From Segatella copri DSM 18205 (GTDB lineage: Bacteria > Bacteroidota > Bacteroidia > Bacteroidales > Bacteroidaceae), in contig NZ_CP102288.1 in assembly GCF_025151535.1 (NCBI RefSeq), forward strand, positions 1,700,501 through 1,764,500: a stretch of 64,000 nt of DNA. Direction: 5' to 3'. The notes under the pieces were generated by a model. The model ran no database searches, was not told where the DNA came from, and saw nothing but the letters and a program-made list of their open reading frames with translations. A program made the position numbers and the translations under genes. Shown one piece after another: positions 8,141-16,641 of the stretch (positions are counted from its first letter, which is position 1; each line of letters begins with the position of its first letter).

Positions 8141-10717
8141 ATGACAGAAACACAACATGTAATTGCACTGAACCCTTATCGCAAGGGCAATAAGGGGAAG
8201 GTGTTTTCAAACAGTATGGCGGTGTATGACAAGGTAATTGCATCGCCGGAAATCAGGAAGATGATTCAGCAGATTAGGGGCGAACTGCCTATCCCGAAGG
8301 TGAATGCCAACGATGCAGAGGCGGTGAAGAAGGCGCAGGACAGGCTGAAGAGCGAACTGCCTTTCTTCTGTCCCCACTACGGCATCTTCAAGAACAATGT
8401 GCGCAGACAGGAGAATGCCCAGCCCGAGAGCTTCATGTTCCAGACTATCATCGACGTGGATGACAGGGAGTATGTAGACAAGGCTATCGAGAAGGCAAGG
8501 GAGCTGAACTGCTCTGACAGCATCTGGAACGGCTCGCTGCTGCACCTCTGCTACAGTGCCCGGAAGAAGCTGCACATCGGTATCAGACTGCCGGTGGGAA
8601 TGACCATCGAGGAGACGCAGAAGGCGTATTGCGAGGCGCTGGGGGTGCCTTATGACGAGAGCTGCATCACACCCGAGAGAATGATTTATCTTACGGATAA
8701 GGACTCGGAAATCTACAGGTCGAAGATGTGGTGCGCCGTGCTGAGCGAGAAGGAGATTCTGATGCGAAGGCAGGCGTATCTGGACCGCGGACTGACCGTG
8801 GACGGAAGAGGGAAAGTTAATAGTTTACAGTTAAAAGTTAATAGCAATGGTAAGAATAATGAAAATAATAGACTATCGGGCCACGACGGCAATACTGCTG
8901 TTTCTGCTGGCTCTGCTGTTCAGCCTGCCCAACCTGGTGATAGCCATGGTGCTGATGCTCCTCATATCGGGGATTCTGGAGGCAATCAGAATGCTGGCGG
9001 ACTGGAAGCCAGAGAGAAGAATCTGATTGCGTTTGACCTCTTTACGCAGGCTGCCGGACTCGGGGGTATGGAGATTGATACCGTGGGGTCGAGACACTCT
9101 TCGCTGCTGGCTATCATGAGCGCCGGTGCTTCGAGGGTGATGGAGGAAGAGGAACTGATGAAGGTGGTGAGGGTGAAAATGCCGAGCTACTATCAGGAGA
9201 ACGACTGCCATCAGCTGATTCACGACTTCTATGCGAAATATGCTGACAATACGAAGCCGATGTCGAGGGAAGTGATGAGGGTGAATGCGTTGGCGGAGCA
9301 GAAGGCCAGCCAGCAAGTTAATAGTTTACAGTTAACAGGTAATAGGGCTAAGCAACAAGTTAATAGTTTACAGTTAACAGGTAATAGGGCTGATGAGGAT
9401 TATCCTGACCCACCGGAGATGCCGAAGAAACTGCCGAAGCTGGTGGAGCTGCTGATATCGAGGACGCCGGAAATTTATAAGCCGGCTGTGGCGCACGCTA
9501 TCTTCCCGCCACTGGCTACGCATCTCTGGAAGACGAGGTTCAGGTATATTGACAACGTGGAGCACGAGGCGAGACTGATGACGCTGCTGCTTGCGGGTAC
9601 CGGAGCGGGTAAGAGTAGCGTGAACAGGCCCATCGATTTCATTATGGAGGATATCAGGCTGAGGGATGCTGAAAACCTGAAGCGCGAAAAGGCGTGGAAG
9701 GATGAGATGCTGCGCAAGGGTGCCAACAAGGATAAGCGCAAGAGACCTGAAAACCTGATTATACAGGAGATTGATGCGGATATGACAAACCCGGCTTTCG
9801 TGATGAGAACGGCTGAAGCACAGGAACATTTCCTCTATACTTCGCTCAATGAGCTCGACCAGTTTGATGCGCTCAAGGGCAGCGGAAACCAGCAGTTCCG
9901 TATCATGTGTCTTGCAGCAGACCCGGGTAACAAATACGGACAAACTCGCGTGGGAACGATGAGTATTACGGAGCGTGTTACCATCCGGTTCAACTGGAAT
10001 GCATCTACCACCATCCAGAAGGGTCAGCGTTACTTCTCTAAGGTTCTTACCGATGGTCCTATCAGCCGTATCAACTTCTGTACCATCCCCGAAAGGGAAA
10101 TCGGCGAAGATATGCCTGTTTACGGAACTTATGATGAATCGTACCGTGAGGCGCTACGGCCTTACATCGAAAATCTGAACAAAGTAACGGGTCTGATTGA
10201 GTGTAAGGAGGCGTTTCAGCTTGCCCTCAAACTGAAGGATGAGAATGCTGAGTTTGCCCGGCTGTCGCAGGACAGGACGTTTGAGAATCTCTCGTTCCGT
10301 GCCAATGTCATCGCTTACCTGAAGGCGTGCGTGCTGTATGTAGCCAATGGTTGCAAGTGGGAGCCGGAGATTGACGAGTTTATCCGCTGGAGCGAGCAGT
10401 ATGACCTGTACTGCAAGATGCGGTTCTTCGGCGACATGATTGCGAAGGAGAACTTTATGGCGGAGAAGAGTTCGAAGCGTGGACCTCAGAATCTTTTACA
10501 GATATTGCCCGATAACTTTACGGCTGCGCAGTTGCTTGCCATCCGGCTGGAGCATGGACTGGATGCGAAGGGTACCGATATGATGATCAGACAGTGGCTG
10601 CACCGGAAGTACATCAGGCGGGCGTATCAGTATACGGGCAAGCGTGACAGTTGTGACAGTTGTGACAGTTTTGAGAAGCTGAAGTATCGCCACGACGGTA
10701 TGGTTATTGAATCTTAA
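8141..10717 (+). CDS. BT4734/VirE-like N-terminal and DUF3987-type P-loop protein
   Basis: This 858-residue protein resembles the primase/helicase-type replication proteins of Bacteroidota mobile elements. Residues 1-225 look like the BT4734-like (VirE N-terminal) domain, with FQTIIDVDD and a conserved [11 protein letters not shown] segment. A linker of about 200 residues contains a low-complexity Asn/Gly/Ala tract and two copies of a 14-residue repeat ([14 protein letters not shown]). From about 430 onward is a P-loop ATPase-like domain with [13 protein letters not shown] (Walker A) and later a [12 protein letters not shown] segment. The linker is coded by intergenic-type repeats and overlaps a second ORF. 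It starts 1 base after a 36-codon ORF and is followed by the DUF5675 gene. A replication or primase role is inferred. Confidence 0.75.
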   Translation: MTETQHVIALNPYRKGNKGKVFSNSMAVYDKVIASPEIRKMIQQIRGELPIPKVNANDAEAVKKAQDRLKSELPFFCPHYGIFKNNVRRQENAQPESFMFQTIIDVDDREYVDKAIEKARELNCSDSIWNGSLLHLCYSARKKLHIGIRLPVGMTIEETQKAYCEALGVPYDESCITPERMIYLTDKDSEIYRSKMWCAVLSEKEILMRRQAYLDRGLTVDGRGKVNSLQLKVNSNGKNNENNRLSGHDGNTAVSAGSAVQPAQPGDSHGADAPHIGDSGGNQNAGGLEAREKNLIAFDLFTQAAGLGGMEIDTVGSRHSSLLAIMSAGASRVMEEEELMKVVRVKMPSYYQENDCHQLIHDFYAKYADNTKPMSREVMRVNALAEQKASQQVNSLQLTGNRAKQQVNSLQLTGNRADEDYPDPPEMPKKLPKLVELLISRTPEIYKPAVAHAIFPPLATHLWKTRFRYIDNVEHEARLMTLLLAGTGAGKSSVNRPIDFIMEDIRLRDAENLKREKAWKDEMLRKGANKDKRKRPENLIIQEIDADMTNPAFVMRTAEAQEHFLYTSLNELDQFDALKGSGNQQFRIMCLAADPGNKYGQTRVGTMSITERVTIRFNWNASTTIQKGQRYFSKVLTDGPISRINFCTIPEREIGEDMPVYGTYDESYREALRPYIENLNKVTGLIECKEAFQLALKLKDENAEFARLSQDRTFENLSFRANVIAYLKACVLYVANGCKWEPEIDEFIRWSEQYDLYCKMRFFGDMIAKENFMAEKSSKRGPQNLLQILPDNFTAAQLLAIRLEHGLDAKGTDMMIRQWLHRKYIRRAYQYTGKRDSCDSCDSFEKLKYRHDGMVIES
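8815..8844. repeat. In-gene copy of the GTTAATAGTTTACAG repeat (family D)
   Basis: AGTTAATAGTTTACAGTTAA (8815-8834) is followed by AAGTTAATAG. The same motif forms the arms of the intergenic palindrome at 38183-38291. Here it is read in frame as [10 protein letters not shown]. Confidence 0.75.
8847..9026 (+). CDS. Nested out-of-frame small membrane protein ORF (59 aa)
   Basis: This ORF runs in the +1 frame entirely inside the primase-like gene. It starts [17 protein letters not shown], continues with a strongly hydrophobic [12 protein letters not shown] and [16 protein letters not shown] (two likely membrane helices with a short NLV turn), and ends with a charged WKPERRI tail. The overlapping main-frame peptide is an Asn/Gly/Ala-rich low-complexity linker, which suggests the membrane frame is the constrained one. 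A neighbouring DUF5675 gene fits a lysis-type or small accessory membrane protein, but that is speculation. No Shine-Dalgarno is visible. Confidence 0.4.
   Translation: MVRIMKIIDYRATTAILLFLLALLFSLPNLVIAMVLMLLISGILEAIRMLADWKPERRI
9314..9397. repeat. 42-bp in-frame direct repeat, two copies (family D)
   Basis: The unit starts CAAGTTAATAGTTTACAG at 9314 and again at 9356. Both copies are read in frame as [11 protein letters not shown]. This is the same sequence family as the intergenic palindrome at 38183-38291. Confidence 0.8.
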
Positions 10718-10731
10718 ATTTATTTTTACTT

Positions 10732-11292
10732 ATGCAGATAGTTTTGAAACGTATAGTGAAGAAGAAGACCTACACGATAGGTCGCCTTTACATCCTGAAG
10801 GATGAGGATGTGAAGAAGCGCACGATTGAGAGTGTGAACAAGTGCAGGGGGCTGAAGACGGTGTGCGAGGTGCCCCAGGAGAAGCTGAATGCGGACTCGT
10901 ATTTCTGTGATACACTGGAGCCGTGCTGGCGCAACCTTCTGGGTGTGGAGCTAAGTCCTGCCGAGGAGAATGTGCGGTTGGGGCGTGTATCGGGCAAGAA
11001 GGCGCAGAAGATGAAGGGCAAGACGGCGATACCTGAGGGCACTTATCCGGTGGTGATCAGCAAGTCGCCGAGGTTTCAGATGTGGTTGCCGCTGCTGTTG
11101 GGTGTCCCCAATTTTGAGGGCATCCGCATCCATGCCGGCAATTATCCCGATGATACGCAGGGCTGCATCCTGGTGGGTGAGAACCGTGTAAAAGGCATGG
11201 TTGTGAACTCCCGCATCTGGCTCCACCGCCTCATCAATGCCATTACCGCTGCGAGAGACAGGGATGAGAGCATTTGGGGAACGATTTTGTAA
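10732..11292 (+). CDS. DUF5675 family protein
   Basis: This 186-residue protein carries a DUF5675-type core at about 85-180: [18 protein letters not shown], then [20 protein letters not shown]. The ordered His and Cys in the latter recall the active-site layout of L,D-transpeptidase-like folds, though the relation is an inference. DUF5675 genes are frequent in phage and in Bacteroidota accessory modules, often where an amidase or lysozyme would sit. There is no signal peptide. An N-terminal basic segment ([16 protein letters not shown]) precedes the domain. The gene starts 14 bases after the P-loop protein and probably shares its transcript. A cell-wall or lysis role is likely from context but not shown. 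Confidence 0.75.
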   Translation: MQIVLKRIVKKKTYTIGRLYILKDEDVKKRTIESVNKCRGLKTVCEVPQEKLNADSYFCDTLEPCWRNLLGVELSPAEENVRLGRVSGKKAQKMKGKTAIPEGTYPVVISKSPRFQMWLPLLLGVPNFEGIRIHAGNYPDDTQGCILVGENRVKGMVVNSRIWLHRLINAITAARDRDESIWGTIL

Positions 11293-11306
11293 TGATTAGT
11301 GATTAA

Positions 11307-11554
11307 CTGAACTTTCGCATGTGGTTCAAGTACGGGCTGAAGGCCCAAAAGCTCCTAGCCCAGGGCATCGCCCTGGGTATAATGGCAATCAGTAAGGCGC
11401 CCTGTAAGGGCAAAAGCTTTATGTTTTGCCTGGAGTTTTAAAGCTTTTGCCCTTACAGGGCGACAGGTTTGCGTCCGTAATTACCCAGGGCGATGCCCTG
11501 GGCTAGGAGCTTCTGCCCTTTCAGGGCGTGTGGAGCTTACATGCGAAACTTCAG
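11307..11554. repeat. About 250-bp nested palindromic element (family A, copy 1)
   Basis: Terminal inverted repeats are CTGAACTTTCGCATG and CATGCGAAACTTCAG. Inside are CCCAGGGCATCGCCCTGGG (11359-11377) matched by its exact reverse complement at 11484-11502, and an inner pair GCCCTGTAAGGGCAAAAGC / GCTTTTGCCCTTACAGGGC. AGTGATTAA occurs on both flanks (11298-11306, 11553-11561), a possible 9-bp target duplication. The element has no ORF and resembles a MITE or a transcribed palindrome. Confidence 0.8.
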
Positions 11555-11582
11555 TGATTAATTTTTAATACATTTTTATATC

Positions 11583-12566
11583 ATGGAAAAAAATTATAAA
11601 ACAAAAAAGGAAGAAATGAAGAATGAAAAGACAGCGGGTAATGCTGTCGTGTTTGAAAACCCTGAATTCGGTAAGATTCGCACCTTGACCGATGAAAACG
11701 GGGAGCCCTTGTTCTGCGCAAAGGATGTCTGTGATACGCTGGGATATAAAAGAGCAAGATGCGCTGTGTATCAGCTAGTTAACCCACATGATGCTGTAAA
11801 ACACAGCATAAGGGTAACGACTGGTATCAAGAAGGATGGAAGTGAGGCAAAGCGCTGGTGCCAGCTTCTTTTCGTCAACGAGAGCGGATTCTATGCTTTG
11901 GTGCTCGGGTCCAAGCTTCCTACGGCGGTGAAGTTCAAAAACTGGGTTACTTCCGAGGTGCTGCCGCAGATTCGCAAGACGGGCGGTTATATTCCGGTAA
12001 AGCAGGGCGAGAGTGATGAGGAGACGATTCGGCATGCTGAAGAGATTCTCAGGGCTACACTCAAGGAGAAGGAGAATCTGCTGAAAAACCAGCAGGTGCA
12101 GATTGATCAGCAGAAGAAACTCATCGGAGAACAGGATACGGAGATTCGTCGGCTGAACGGTGTGGTAGACGAACAGGTGGTTTGCATCGCCAAGAACGGT
12201 GAGAACATCATCCAGTTGGAGAATCAGGTGGATCATCTTCTGCCGAAGGCGCTCTACACCGACAATGTGCTCAACTCAGTTTCCTGCTATACCACCACGC
12301 AGATTGCGAAGGAGCTGGGTATCACGGCACAGGAGTTGAACCGCCAGCTCTGTGCCCTTCATATCCAGTACTACCAGAGCGGCCAGTATCTGCTCTATGC
12401 TGATTATGCCCACATGGGCCTGGCGAAGAGCCGCACCCGCTACTCTACCCACCCCGACCCTCACTGCGATGGGGCACAGGAGAAGCTGGGCACCGCCTAC
12501 ACCCACACCTACCTCGTATGGACAGAAAGAGGAAGGAAGTTCATACATTTAAAGGTAAAAGGGTAA
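11583..12566 (+). CDS. Bro-N / KilA-C phage antirepressor-like protein
   Basis: This 327-residue DNA-binding protein has a Bro-N domain at about residues 20-130: FENPEFGKIRTL, FCAKDVCDTLGY, FVNESGFYALVLGSKLP, then VTSEVLPQIRKTGGY. A coiled-coil region follows at about 150-215. The C-terminus, about 230-320, resembles an antirepressor KilA-C domain (TTTQIAKELGITAQELNRQL, LVWTERGRKFI). Such proteins counteract phage or element repressors. It follows the family A palindrome and closes the accessory module; a perfect stem-loop terminator starts just past its stop. No integrase or repressor partner was found nearby. Confidence 0.9.
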   Translation: MEKNYKTKKEEMKNEKTAGNAVVFENPEFGKIRTLTDENGEPLFCAKDVCDTLGYKRARCAVYQLVNPHDAVKHSIRVTTGIKKDGSEAKRWCQLLFVNESGFYALVLGSKLPTAVKFKNWVTSEVLPQIRKTGGYIPVKQGESDEETIRHAEEILRATLKEKENLLKNQQVQIDQQKKLIGEQDTEIRRLNGVVDEQVVCIAKNGENIIQLENQVDHLLPKALYTDNVLNSVSCYTTTQIAKELGITAQELNRQLCALHIQYYQSGQYLLYADYAHMGLAKSRTRYSTHPDPHCDGAQEKLGTAYTHTYLVWTERGRKFIHLKVKG

Positions 12567-12577
12567 AAAAGTAAAAA

Positions 12578-12620
12578 GGTAAAAAGAGCCTAGCTTACCC
12601 CCCGCTAGGCTCTTTTTACC
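12578..12620 (+). terminator. Intrinsic terminator after the antirepressor
   Basis: GGTAAAAAGAGCCTAGC (12578-12594) and GCTAGGCTCTTTTTACC (12604-12620) are exact complements with a 9-base loop. The pairing is followed by TTTTT. Confidence 0.85.
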
Positions 12621-12625
12621 GTTTT

Positions 12626-12759
12626 TAGGGGACCAGCGATGGAATCGCTGGGGACGGGGACAGGAAGGGGGAAAGCCTCTTTCTGCCTCTTCCTGCCTCT
12701 TCCTGCCTCTTCCTGCCCCGTTGCGCCCCGTTCCCAGCGATTCCATCGCTGGTCCCCTA
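12626..12759. repeat. CCAGCGATGGAATCGCTGG palindrome (family B, copy 1)
   Basis: A 27-base arm starting TAGGGGACCAGCGATGG (12626-12652) is exactly complementary to 12733-12759. Each arm itself folds as CCAGCGAT-GGA-ATCGCTGG. The intervening stretch repeats CTGCCTCTTC. The second copy is at 45014-45105. Confidence 0.85.
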
Positions 12760-12775
12760 AAAAAAAGGAGAAAAA

Positions 12776-12807
12776 TTTGGTAATTAGTGAATAAAGCCGT
12801 AACTTTG
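12776..12807 (+). promoter_or_regulatory. Bacteroidota-type promoter of the MATE gene
   Basis: TTTG (12776-12779), 20-base spacer, TAACTTTG (12800-12807). The MATE ATG is 50 bases downstream. Confidence 0.75.
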
Positions 12808-12856
12808 CATGCTCTTAAGCAGAATAAAGGAAACAGATTAGTAATTAAAAGCAAAT

Positions 12857-14215
12857 ATGAATTATCATACGACATCAATAACGACAAACAGGAAACATCA
12901 CTACCGGGAACTGCTGGCTATCGGCATTCCTATCATCATAGGACAGCTGGGTACCATCATCCTGGGATTTGCTGATACGCTGATGATTGGCCATCACAGT
13001 ACACCCGAACTGGCGGCTGCCGGACTGGTGAACAATATCTTCGGTCTCGTTTTCGTATCCTATATGGGATTCACCTACGGACTCACTCCTATCATCGGAC
13101 GGCTCTACGGCGAGGAACGGACCGACTGCATCGGACAGAAAGTGCGCAATGCCTTCTGTGCCAACATGCTGACAGGCTTCATCTTCACCCTCGCCCTCGT
13201 TGTGCTCTACCTGAATCTGGGGCGCATCGGACAGCCTGAAGAGCTGCTCTCGCTCATCCGCCCTTACTTTCTGGTAAACCTTGCCTCGGTGCTCTTCATG
13301 GGCATCTTCTTCACGATGAAGCAATTTCTTGACGGACTCGGACAGACCAAGGTGGCAATGTGGGCAATGATTGGCGGCAACGTAATCAATATTCTGGGCA
13401 ACTGGGTACTGATTTATGGTGTGGCAGGCTTCCCGGAACTGGGTTTGCTGGGAGCCGGTATTTCGACGCTGGTGAGCCGCATTCTGATGGCGATGGCGAT
13501 GGTGGGCATGCTGATGACGGGCAAGAATTTCGGGGAATACAGACGCGATATTCTGCACAGTTCTCTGACCAAGGCTGACTTCAGGGAGATGAACCGGTTG
13601 GGCTGGCCTGTGGCACTGCAGCTGGGCATGGAGTCGGCTGCCTTCACGCTGAGTTGTGTGATGGTGGGCTGGCTGGGAACCATTCCGCTGGCGGCTCATC
13701 AGGTGATGATTACCCTCTCGCAGCTCTTCTATCTCGTGCTTTCGGGCATGGCGGCTGCGCTGGCTATCCGCGTGAGCCATTTTATGGGTCAGAAGGACTA
13801 CGGAGCTGTTCGCCGCAATGCCTACGACGGGTTCCGGCTGAACCTGCTGTTCTCGCTGTGCATGGGTTTGCCGGTGTTCCTGCTTCGCCATCAGATAGGT
13901 GGCTGGTTTAATGATAATGTGGAGGTGCAGGCGTATGTGGCTACGCTGATTATCCTGATGATGGTATATCAGTTTGGCGACGGACTGCAGTATACCTTTG
14001 CCAATGCGCTGCGTGGCATCGCCTGTGTGAAGCCGATGGTGCTCTATGCCTTCATCGCCTATTTCGTCATCTCCTTGCCGCTGGGCTACACCCTAGGTTT
14101 CCCTTGCGGCTTGGGCATTCTGGGCATCTGGTTAGCCTTCCCGTTCGGTCTGACCATAGCGGGAGAAATGTATCGAAGAAGATTTGAGAAGGAATTGAAA
14201 AAGATTGAGGAATAA
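12857..14215 (+). CDS. MATE family multidrug efflux transporter
   Basis: This 452-residue inner-membrane protein has twelve predicted helices and the two-fold MATE layout. It begins with a short basic N-terminus, then ELLAIGIPIIIGQLGTIILGFADTLMIG (helix 1, the usual conserved opening) and GFTYGLTPIIGRLYGEE. The second half repeats the pattern at RLGWPVALQLGMESAAFTLS. Members export cationic drugs or metabolites using Na+ or H+ gradients; the substrate here is unknown. It has its own promoter and ends convergently with the DUF5606 gene across a long stem-loop. A fourth residue Tyr-His start variation is not informative. No truncation is apparent. Confidence 0.93.
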   Translation: MNYHTTSITTNRKHHYRELLAIGIPIIIGQLGTIILGFADTLMIGHHSTPELAAAGLVNNIFGLVFVSYMGFTYGLTPIIGRLYGEERTDCIGQKVRNAFCANMLTGFIFTLALVVLYLNLGRIGQPEELLSLIRPYFLVNLASVLFMGIFFTMKQFLDGLGQTKVAMWAMIGGNVINILGNWVLIYGVAGFPELGLLGAGISTLVSRILMAMAMVGMLMTGKNFGEYRRDILHSSLTKADFREMNRLGWPVALQLGMESAAFTLSCVMVGWLGTIPLAAHQVMITLSQLFYLVLSGMAAALAIRVSHFMGQKDYGAVRRNAYDGFRLNLLFSLCMGLPVFLLRHQIGGWFNDNVEVQAYVATLIILMMVYQFGDGLQYTFANALRGIACVKPMVLYAFIAYFVISLPLGYTLGFPCGLGILGIWLAFPFGLTIAGEMYRRRFEKELKKIEE

Positions 14216-14220
14216 GAATT

Positions 14221-14319
14221 AGGCACGGATTACATGGATTACACGGATTTATAGAGACATGCTCAAAACGAGTTATTATCTCGAAAAAAAAATCCGTGTA
14301 ATCCGTGTAATCCGTGCCT
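14221..14319. terminator. 30-bp stem bidirectional terminator (GGATTACA repeats)
   Basis: The arm starting AGGCACGGATTACATGG (14221-14250) pairs with 14290-14319 with a single C/T difference. A-runs and T-runs flank it. The arms are made of tandem CGGATTACA units. It separates the convergent MATE and DUF5606 genes. Confidence 0.75.
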
Positions 14320-14337
14320 AAAAAAAACTGACGGGAT

Positions 14338-14787
14338 TTACTCAGCAACCTGCTCAGCACGATCATCTACGTTCTCACCCTCTGTAGGAGCGAGAGTAGC
14401 CTTGAAATCGGTGATGCCGTACTTAGCAAGAATGTTGTACCACTGGAGGAGCTTCTTGATATCGCTGTCGTGAACACGGTCGCGATCGTAGTTAGGAAGA
14501 ACCTCAGCAAAATAAGCGTGGAGCTCAGCAACAGGCGCCTTCTTGTAGTTGAAAGTGCTAGGCTTGCCCTCTTCCTTCTTGCTTACGCTGTCGAGCACTT
14601 GCCAGAGTGGCACCTCATCATCGTCTGTATACATAGCGATGTCACCAAGGCTTGTTACGCGGTCGGTAGCGAAAGCTGGGATACGCTTGTGAGTCTCATC
14701 GAGTGTTTCTACGATGAGGTTTCTGTTACCTCTTGATACCAATTTATAAAGGCCTGGTTTGCCTGCAATTGAAAGGATTGTTTCCAT
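14338..14787 (-). CDS. DUF5606 domain protein
   Basis: This is a 149-residue cytoplasmic protein of a Bacteroidota-specific family. The N-terminus METILSIAGKPGLYKLVSRGNRNLIVETLD and the segment IPAFATDRVTSLGDIAMYT are typical of DUF5606. The middle carries LHAYFAEVLPNYDRDRVHDSDIKKLLQWYNIL, a conserved helical end. The last residues are acidic. Function is unknown. It lies 11 bases downstream of coaE at the end of the nusB-yajC-ybbR-coaE row, so it is probably co-transcribed with coaE. Confidence 0.85.
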   Translation of the reverse strand: METILSIAGKPGLYKLVSRGNRNLIVETLDETHKRIPAFATDRVTSLGDIAMYTDDDEVPLWQVLDSVSKKEEGKPSTFNYKKAPVAELHAYFAEVLPNYDRDRVHDSDIKKLLQWYNILAKYGITDFKATLAPTEGENVDDRAEQVAE

Positions 14788-14798
14788 TGTCTTTTCTG

Positions 14799-15374
14799 TT
14801 ATTCTTTATTATTAATGATATCCAATAATTTCCTTACCTGTGCATCGATATCCTGCTCGCCATCGTTCACGATTTCGAAATCGGAGCGGGCTGCAAGTTC
14901 TTCCTGCGGCATGACGGCATCTATCCACTGCTGCGCCTTCTCTGCCGGGATATGATCGCGCAGCATGATGCGCTGGATGCGGACCGGTATGGGAGCCGTT
15001 ACGCAGACCACGAAATCGAGGTGGATACGGCGGTAGAAACCGCTATCGAAGAGGATGGCACTCTCCATCCACTCATAGCTGCTCTGCTCGAAATCGCGCG
15101 CCACAGCCGGATGAACCACATCGTTGACAGCCTGCTTGTTAGCCTCGCCAGCCAGCAGAAACTGAGCCAGCACGGGCTTCTGCAAAACGCCCTCTGCACT
15201 GTAAACCTGCTCGCCCACCAGCTTCTTCAAACCAGCCTGCAAGCGGGCATCGGTGCGCATGAGCCGCTTAGCCTCAGCATCGCAGTCGTAAACCCGGATG
15301 CCCTGTTTCTCCAATATCCGGCACACATAGCTCTTTCCGCTACCTATACCGCCCGTTATCGCTATCTTCATCAC
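14799..15374 (-). CDS. coaE: Dephospho-CoA kinase
   Basis: CoaE phosphorylates the 3'-hydroxyl of dephospho-CoA, the last step of coenzyme A synthesis. The 191-residue protein has Walker A GGIGSGKSYV (about residues 8-17), the DCDAEAKRLM segment that positions dephospho-CoA, and DSGFYRRIHLDFVVCVTAP followed by R-containing lid residues (RIQRIMLRD). Length is typical. Start could be either of the two adjacent Met codons. The gene follows ybbR across a 287-base family A palindrome, so it may need a separate promoter or be read through the repeat. Confidence 0.95.
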   Translation of the reverse strand: MMKIAITGGIGSGKSYVCRILEKQGIRVYDCDAEAKRLMRTDARLQAGLKKLVGEQVYSAEGVLQKPVLAQFLLAGEANKQAVNDVVHPAVARDFEQSSYEWMESAILFDSGFYRRIHLDFVVCVTAPIPVRIQRIMLRDHIPAEKAQQWIDAVMPQEELAARSDFEIVNDGEQDIDAQVRKLLDIINNKE

Positions 15375-15404
15375 GATGAATTATAAATTGTAAATTATAA
15401 ATAA

Positions 15405-15653
15405 CAGAACTTTCGCAAGTTTTACCCCACACGCCCTGAAAGGGCAGAAGCTCCTAGCCCAGGGTAACACCCTGGGTAATTACGGACGCAAACCTGTCGC
15501 CCTGTAAGGGCAAAAGCTTTAAAACTCCAGGCAATACATAAAGCTTTTGCCCTTACAGGGCGCCTTGTTGACTGCCATTATACCCAGGGTGTTACCCTGG
15601 GCTAGGAGCTTTTGGGCTTTCAGCCCGTACTTGAACCACATGCGAAAGTTCAG
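15405..15653. repeat. About 250-bp nested palindromic element (family A, copy 2)
   Basis: This is the reverse complement of copy 1 with about ten differences. Its hairpin reads CCCAGGGTAACACCCTGGG (15458-15476) and its distal partner CCCAGGGTGTTACCCTGGG (15583-15601). Both arms differ from copy 1 in a way that keeps pairing. Ends are GAACTTTCGCAAG and CATGCGAAAGTTC. No flanking target duplication is obvious. Confidence 0.8.
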
Positions 15654-15660
15654 TTAATCA

Positions 15661-16641
15661 TCATTGCTGTTCCAGCAGATAATCTACCGTTTCCAGTTCG
15701 AGATGCGCCTTGCTCACCGAGCGCGGCACGCTGCGCAACTGGAGTCTGCACTTGTCAGAAGGGTTGTTAGCCAGATCGTTATAATCTACTACCACCTTAA
15801 ACTGGCTCGGCTTGATGGTTCTGAAGAGGCTGGCTCCGATGGTGAATCTTACCGCCACTTTAGATGGGAAGGTACGGAGCACCATGTTATCAGGCATGTT
15901 GATGGCCGTAACAGGCACCTCGACCGACTCTTCGGTAAGCACATCAGGATATACCGCCAGACGCACCATCTGAGGCACAATCTTCATGCCACGTATCTTC
16001 TTGATAGGTACGCTGCGATGAATGGTATCCTGCAGGTTGCGCATGTTGAACGGCTCGATTTCTACCGATTCCAACTGGTCGAGCTGCTTCTTGTTGGCAT
16101 AAACCGTAACCGTAGACGGCAGGAATTCGGTATGTGCCAGATAATAGCTCTTGCTGGTTGTAATCTTACCTCTGAACACCACAGGCACTCGCTTGGAAGA
16201 GCCGTAGGTGAAGAAGAAATCGTATTTTGCCGGCTTGATGGAGATCAGTTTGGTAGAGCCATAGAGCTGGGATGCCACCTGTTTCTGCACATCAGCCATC
16301 GGAATCTGTCCCGTTCCCGTTTCCTCGTCGGCATAATTGGCAAACCGGAATGTGAGCGGAAGAATCTTGCCTCCGTAAGCATAGGTAACGAGTGTGAATC
16401 CCTTATCGCGCACCGTAATATGCACGGTATCAGGGAGTTCGCCGGTTATCACCGCATTGCGGGGCACGCCCGTTAGCTGCACAGGAATATTGAATTCTCT
16501 CTCGGTAGTCTCATTGAGCGTCATCATCAGCCAGAAGATGCCGCTGAGAGCGAGAAAGAACAAAAAAATCAGAAACTCCTTATTCAGACCACTGAACAGG
16601 AAGTTTCTGACAGCTTTTAATATGCTCTTGATACTATGCAT
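15661..16641 (-). CDS. YbbR-like domain protein
   Basis: This is a 326-residue membrane-anchored protein. The start is taken at ATG 16641 (MHSIKSILKAV), which overlaps the yajC stop by 8 bases; a longer start at 16668 would overlap yajC by 35. A signal anchor lies at about residues 23-43 (FLIFLFFLALSGIFWLMM). YbbR-type repeats follow (FNIPVQLTGVP, VRDKGFTLV, VPVVFRGKI). In Firmicutes YbbR (CdaR) modulates a diadenylate cyclase. In Bacteroidota it lies with yajC, nusB and coaE, as here, and its role is unproven. The protein ends at the family A element. Confidence 0.85.
   Translation of the reverse strand: MHSIKSILKAVRNFLFSGLNKEFLIFLFFLALSGIFWLMMTLNETTEREFNIPVQLTGVPRNAVITGELPDTVHITVRDKGFTLVTYAYGGKILPLTFRFANYADEETGTGQIPMADVQKQVASQLYGSTKLISIKPAKYDFFFTYGSSKRVPVVFRGKITTSKSYYLAHTEFLPSTVTVYANKKQLDQLESVEIEPFNMRNLQDTIHRSVPIKKIRGMKIVPQMVRLAVYPDVLTEESVEVPVTAINMPDNMVLRTFPSKVAVRFTIGASLFRTIKPSQFKVVVDYNDLANNPSDKCRLQLRSVPRSVSKAHLELETVDYLLEQQ

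Noticed and set aside
8207-10693. Several antisense ORFs over the primase-like gene
   Set aside because: They mirror GC-rich codon patterns of the plus-strand gene and have no motifs or promoters.
6392-12620. Complete prophage or integrative element
   Set aside because: No integrase, attachment-site repeats, portal or capsid genes; only a module of accessory genes.
12875-13891. 338-codon minus-strand ORF over the MATE gene
   Set aside because: His/Gln-rich shadow of a clear transporter reading frame.
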